Shown piece after piece: positions 60,491 to 64,000 of a DNA stretch of 64,000 nucleotides (positions are counted from its first letter, which is position 1; each line of letters begins with the position of its first letter). A model generated the notes under the pieces. It was given only the letters and a program-made list of their open reading frames with translations. It was not told where the DNA came from and did not search any database. The stretch is from Rhodospirillales bacterium Ga0074136 (GTDB lineage Bacteria > Pseudomonadota > Alphaproteobacteria > Acetobacterales > Acetobacteraceae): positions 62,001 to 126,000 of the forward strand of contig LNEW01000145.1 in NCBI GenBank assembly GCA_001464375.1, written 5' to 3'. The translations under genes were made by a program, and so were the position numbers.

Positions 60491-61821
60491 TTCACCACAT
60501 CCCCGCCGCTGAGGCGCCCGCCGATGAATTCGGGATTCGCGGGGACCGGTTCCCAGTGCGGAAGCCATTGCGCGGCGATGCCGAACCAGCCGGTCCAGTT
60601 GGCGCGCAGCGCGGGGTCTTCCTCCAGCGCCGCGAGAACCGACAGCGGCAATGGCCGCAGCGGCGCACGGTGGGACGCGGGCGGCGAAGGCCGATCCAGC
60701 GACAGCAGCGCATGCACGCTCTCGCGGCAGCGGCGCCCCTGGCAGGGACCCATCCCGGCGCGCGTCAGCCGCTTCACCTGGTCCTGGTTCAGCGCGCCGA
60801 GCGCGGCAAGGCCCGCCTCCGGCCCGGCGGCGTCGAGGTAGCGCGGCGGGCGCAGCGCCCTCAGGTCACCTGCCGTGACGTCCTCACAGGCGCAGACGAG
60901 CGTGTGGTCCTCGGCCGTGGCGAGATCCAGCCACGCGCCGCGGGCCGCCGCTGCGGTGCCTGCCGCGTCGCCGATCACGTCGACCGGCGCACGGCCCGTC
61001 GCAACGAAGCCTCCGCGCGCAGGATCCCAGGCGATCGGGCAGCCCAGGAGTTCCGCGAGGTCAATCATCGGGACCGTGTCGACCGCCATGACCACCGTGT
61101 CGCAATCGACCTCGTGCCAGGTTCCGCCATCGCGCCAGGTGACGCCGGAGACATGCTCGCGCCCCTCGATGCGTAGCGTAGCCGGTGTCGCAAGATGGCC
61201 CGCGACGGTGACGCCGGCGGCCCGGGCCGCAGCGAGTGTGCCCTCGGCCAGGGCACCGCCACCCAGCACCACGACCCGCCGGCCGGAGAAGGCGCCATAG
61301 AGGCGCAGCAGAGCATCGAACCCCTGGGCCCCCATGACGCCCGGCAGCGTCCAGCCCGCGACGGGAAGAACGACGTCGCGCGCACCAAGGGCAAGTGTCA
61401 CGCGGTCGCAGCCAACGAGCCAGGCCGCATCGCGATCCGCCAGGCCGATAACGGGTGTCGGGAACAGGCGGCTCGCCGGCGCCTTGGCGAAACCGCCCCA
61501 GGCCGCCGTTCCGAGTTGCACCTCGACACCATCCTCCATGGCCGCAAGCAGGTCTGGGCGCGCGGCGACGATTCGCTCCTCCATGCGGGCCGCATTGCTG
61601 GTTCCCGCGTCGAAGCGCGCGCCGAACAGGTACGGGATGTCGAGACCGAACAGGCCCGGATCGAGAGGGTGCTCGTCCACGAGCAGCGTCTTCGCGCCGG
61701 ATGCCGCCGCCCTTCGCGCGGCGGCGATGCCGGCCGCCCCCGCACCGACCACCAGGTGGTCGACGTGACCACGAAACGGAAAGGCCTTGCCGGCGATGGA
61801 GGTAGGGTCTTGGCTCGCCAT
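60487..61821 (-). CDS. FAD/NAD(P)-dependent oxidoreductase, HcnB/OoxA-like alpha subunit
   Basis: HLVVGAGAAGIAAARRAAASGAKTLLVDE, LALGARDVVLPVAGWTLPGVMGAQG, C-terminal CACEDVTAGDLRAL...GMGPCQGRRC. Confidence 0.87.
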   Translation of the reverse strand: MASQDPTSIAGKAFPFRGHVDHLVVGAGAAGIAAARRAAASGAKTLLVDEHPLDPGLFGLDIPYLFGARFDAGTSNAARMEERIVAARPDLLAAMEDGVEVQLGTAAWGGFAKAPASRLFPTPVIGLADRDAAWLVGCDRVTLALGARDVVLPVAGWTLPGVMGAQGFDALLRLYGAFSGRRVVVLGGGALAEGTLAAARAAGVTVAGHLATPATLRIEGREHVSGVTWRDGGTWHEVDCDTVVMAVDTVPMIDLAELLGCPIAWDPARGGFVATGRAPVDVIGDAAGTAAAARGAWLDLATAEDHTLVCACEDVTAGDLRALRPPRYLDAAGPEAGLAALGALNQDQVKRLTRAGMGPCQGRRCRESVHALLSLDRPSPPASHRAPLRPLPLSVLAALEEDPALRANWTGWFGIAAQWLPHWEPVPANPEFIGGRLSGGDVVK

Positions 61822-62073
61822 ACGGGAAGGCTAGGCCGAAACCCGGAACACGTCATGGTGCGAAATGCTGCGAATGTCGCGCCGCCCTTGCCGCGCAGAC
61901 GTCCCCTCGACAGCCTCGCTCACGGGGACGGAGCGGACCCCCGCTATCTTCCGCGCGGTGCGATGCGCGTGCGCGGGTCGCGTCCGTCAACGTGGTGGAA
62001 GATATTGATGAGCTTGCGGTGGCCACGGCTCAGGCGGCCTTGGGTGGGCGTTGCAGGGTTTCGTTGGTGGGCT

Positions 62074-62190
62074 GTGCTGCGGCGGGTACGCCATGGAGGC
62101 AAGCACGTCGTCCTCGCTGTCGTCCATCAGCTGGCCGAGTTTCGGCCAGCGGGGTCGGAACTGGTCAGCCACGTGGCGCCATGTCGGCCA
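62074..62190 (-). mobile_element. IS256-family transposase remnant
   Basis: Reverse-strand WPTWRHVADQFRPRWPKLGQLMDDSEDDVLASMAYPPQH matches the conserved C-terminal segment of IS256 transposases; the expected continuation (KLHSTNPLERLN) is lost. Confidence 0.65.
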
Positions 62191-62303
62191 CCGCGGATGC
62201 CACCCGCGCGCGCCCGTGGGGTCGGAGAGATCGCCGCCGCGTCTTGATCGGTCGCGACGGACAACGGCAAAGTCCGCGGAGACAACGGAAGGACCACGCG
62301 TGC

Positions 62304-63545
62304 ATGCCTCCATCGGCGATCGTGCTGGGCGCGGGAATGGTCGGTGTCTCGGTGGCGCTTCACCTGCGCCGGCGCGGCTACGACGTCATGCTGGTGGACC
62401 GGCAGCCACCAGGGCTCGGTGCATCCTTCGGCAATGGCGGGCTGATCCAGCGCGAGGCGGTCTATCCCCATCCCTTTCCGCGGGCGATGGCGGAACTGCT
62501 GCGGATCGCGAAGAACCAGTCGATCGACGCGGCCTATCATCCCCTGGCCCTGCCGGGCTTCGTCTCGCCGCTGCTGCGCTACTGGTGGCATTCCGAACCG
62601 GCGCGCTACCTGAACGCGGTGCAGGCCTATTCACGCCTGATCGTCACCTGCCTTGACGAGCACCTGGCCCTCGCACGCGGCACGGACGCCATGCCGCTGC
62701 TGCGGCCGATCGGCTGGATGCGCCTGTTTGCCGACCAGCGGCGGCTGGATACCGCCGTGGCGCAGGCGGAGGTCGCGCGCCGCGACCATGACGTGAACTT
62801 CCTGGCCCTGGATGGTCGCGGGCTGGCGGCGGCGGAACCGCATCTGCTGGTCGCGCGCGCCGGCGCGATCCACTGGACCGATCCCTTTTCCGTCAGCGAT
62901 CCACACGCCCTCACGATGTCCTATGCACGGCAGTTCGGCGCAGCGGGCGGTGGCCTGGCCCTGGGCGACGCCGCGACCTTGCAGCGGACGCCGTCGGGCT
63001 GGCGCGTGCAGACCGCCGATGGCCCGGCCGATGCGGCGGAGGTCGTAATCGCGCTCGGCGCCGCGGCGGGCGAGGTGACGCAGCGTTTCGGCTACGCGCC
63101 GCCGCTGTTTGGCAAGCGCGGCTATCACATGCACTACGGGCTGCGCGGCAATGCCGTGCTGAACCATCCCGTGCTGGATACCGACAGCGGGTTCCTCCTG
63201 GCCCCGATGCGCGCGGGTATCAGGCTCACCACCGGTGCCGAGTTCGCCCGCATCGACGCGCCGCCCACGCCGGTGCAGCTCGAACGCGCCGAACCCGTGG
63301 CGCGGGAACTGCTGCCCTTGGCCGAACGCGTCGACACCAAGCCCTGGATGGGCGTGCGCCCCTGCACGCCGGACATGCTGCCTGTCATCGGCCGCCTCCC
63401 GGGGCAGCAGGGCGCCTGGTGCGCCTTCGGTCACGCCCACCAGGGGCTGACGCTTGGTCCGACGACCGGCAGGCTGCTGGCGGAGATGATGACGGGCGAG
63501 CTGCCCTTCACCGACCCCGAACCGTATCGTGCCGAGCGCTTCTAG
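62304..63545 (+). CDS. FAD-dependent oxidoreductase (D-amino-acid dehydrogenase DadA-like)
   Basis: AIVLGAGMVGVSVALHLRRRGYDVMLVDRQPPGLGASFGNGGLIQREAVYP, WMGVRPCTPDMLPVIGRLPG. Confidence 0.9.
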   Translation: MPPSAIVLGAGMVGVSVALHLRRRGYDVMLVDRQPPGLGASFGNGGLIQREAVYPHPFPRAMAELLRIAKNQSIDAAYHPLALPGFVSPLLRYWWHSEPARYLNAVQAYSRLIVTCLDEHLALARGTDAMPLLRPIGWMRLFADQRRLDTAVAQAEVARRDHDVNFLALDGRGLAAAEPHLLVARAGAIHWTDPFSVSDPHALTMSYARQFGAAGGGLALGDAATLQRTPSGWRVQTADGPADAAEVVIALGAAAGEVTQRFGYAPPLFGKRGYHMHYGLRGNAVLNHPVLDTDSGFLLAPMRAGIRLTTGAEFARIDAPPTPVQLERAEPVARELLPLAERVDTKPWMGVRPCTPDMLPVIGRLPGQQGAWCAFGHAHQGLTLGPTTGRLLAEMMTGELPFTDPEPYRAERF

Positions 63546-64000
63546 GCGGCCTCCGGCCTGTACTGAGCCCAGGGTCGCGCACGCTCCAGAAGCGCTCCGA
63601 TGCGCAGCACATCCGCCTCCGCGCCCCAGCGCCCCACCACCTGCACGGCGGTGGGCAGGCCATCGGCGCCGAAGCCGGAGGGCAGCGACACCGTGGGATG
63701 GCCCGTCAGGTTGAAGGGATATTGCGGCGACGTCCAACCTTGGCGCGTGATGCCGCAAGCCACGCCATCCACCATAACCGCGTCATTCGCCGCGTCGAAG
63801 GCCGCCGGCAACGCGGTGCGCGTCATCGTCGGCATCACCAGCATGTCGTATCGGTCGAACAGCGCCTGCACCGCGCGGAACAGCCGCGTGCGGGCAAACT
63901 GCGCATTGCGGAAATCGGCCAGGGTGAACTGCGCGCCGCGTTCCATGAAGGCCAGCGTGACCGGGTCCATGCGGTCCCGCCATTCGGGGAGGAACGGCGC
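63542..64000 (-). CDS. amidase family protein (C-terminal part; gene runs off the window)
   Basis: DMLVMPTMTRTALPA, PFNLTGHPTVSLPSGFGADGLPTAVQVVGRWGAEADVLRIGALLERA; reading frame open to the window end. Confidence 0.85.
   Translation of the reverse strand, partial: APFLPEWRDRMDPVTLAFMERGAQFTLADFRNAQFARTRLFRAVQALFDRYDMLVMPTMTRTALPAAFDAANDAVMVDGVACGITRQGWTSPQYPFNLTGHPTVSLPSGFGADGLPTAVQVVGRWGAEADVLRIGALLERARPWAQYRPEAA

Overview
GC-rich alphaproteobacterial chromosomal window. The aroQ-accB-accC order, Coq7, ChpT-like protein and many Tat-signal periplasmic proteins suggest Rhodospirillales/Acetobacteraceae-like, but that placement is inference. About 65 genes are supportable. The first ~37 kb is mostly core metabolism: aat, thiG-thiS, aroQ-accB-accC, nadK, moaA, CCA-adding enzyme, gluQ, coq7, dsbB. 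It also holds a chemotaxis cluster (chpT-like, cheA, cheW, cheY, cheB, cheR) and a compact sulfur cluster (soxZ, soxY, fccB-like, cytochrome c, YeeE/YedE). There is one tRNA-Leu(CAA) near 37.8 kb. Three complete dipeptide/oligopeptide-type ABC transporters occur at 5.1-12.3 kb, 38.0-43.4 kb and 53.9-59.4 kb. The 43-64 kb part looks like an amine/imino-acid catabolic island. It contains a HutF-like deiminase, an SDR plus three-subunit HcnABC/opine-oxidase-like dehydrogenase operon, and a heterotetrameric sarcosine oxidase apparently co-transcribed with a complete ABC importer. It also contains a second alpha+beta dehydrogenase pair lacking a gamma gene, a further DadA-like oxidase and an amidase. 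Main second-look items: the soxBDAG+ABC importer operon; a 23-nt deletion-type frameshift that fuses a DppC permease in frame to its DppD ATPase; an atypical SoxY C-terminus; a Cys-less peroxiredoxin/P4H fusion; an IS256 transposase scar beside the gamma-less dehydrogenase; and tandem dyads upstream of the sarcosine oxidase operon. No CRISPR array, recognisable defence system or prophage was seen.
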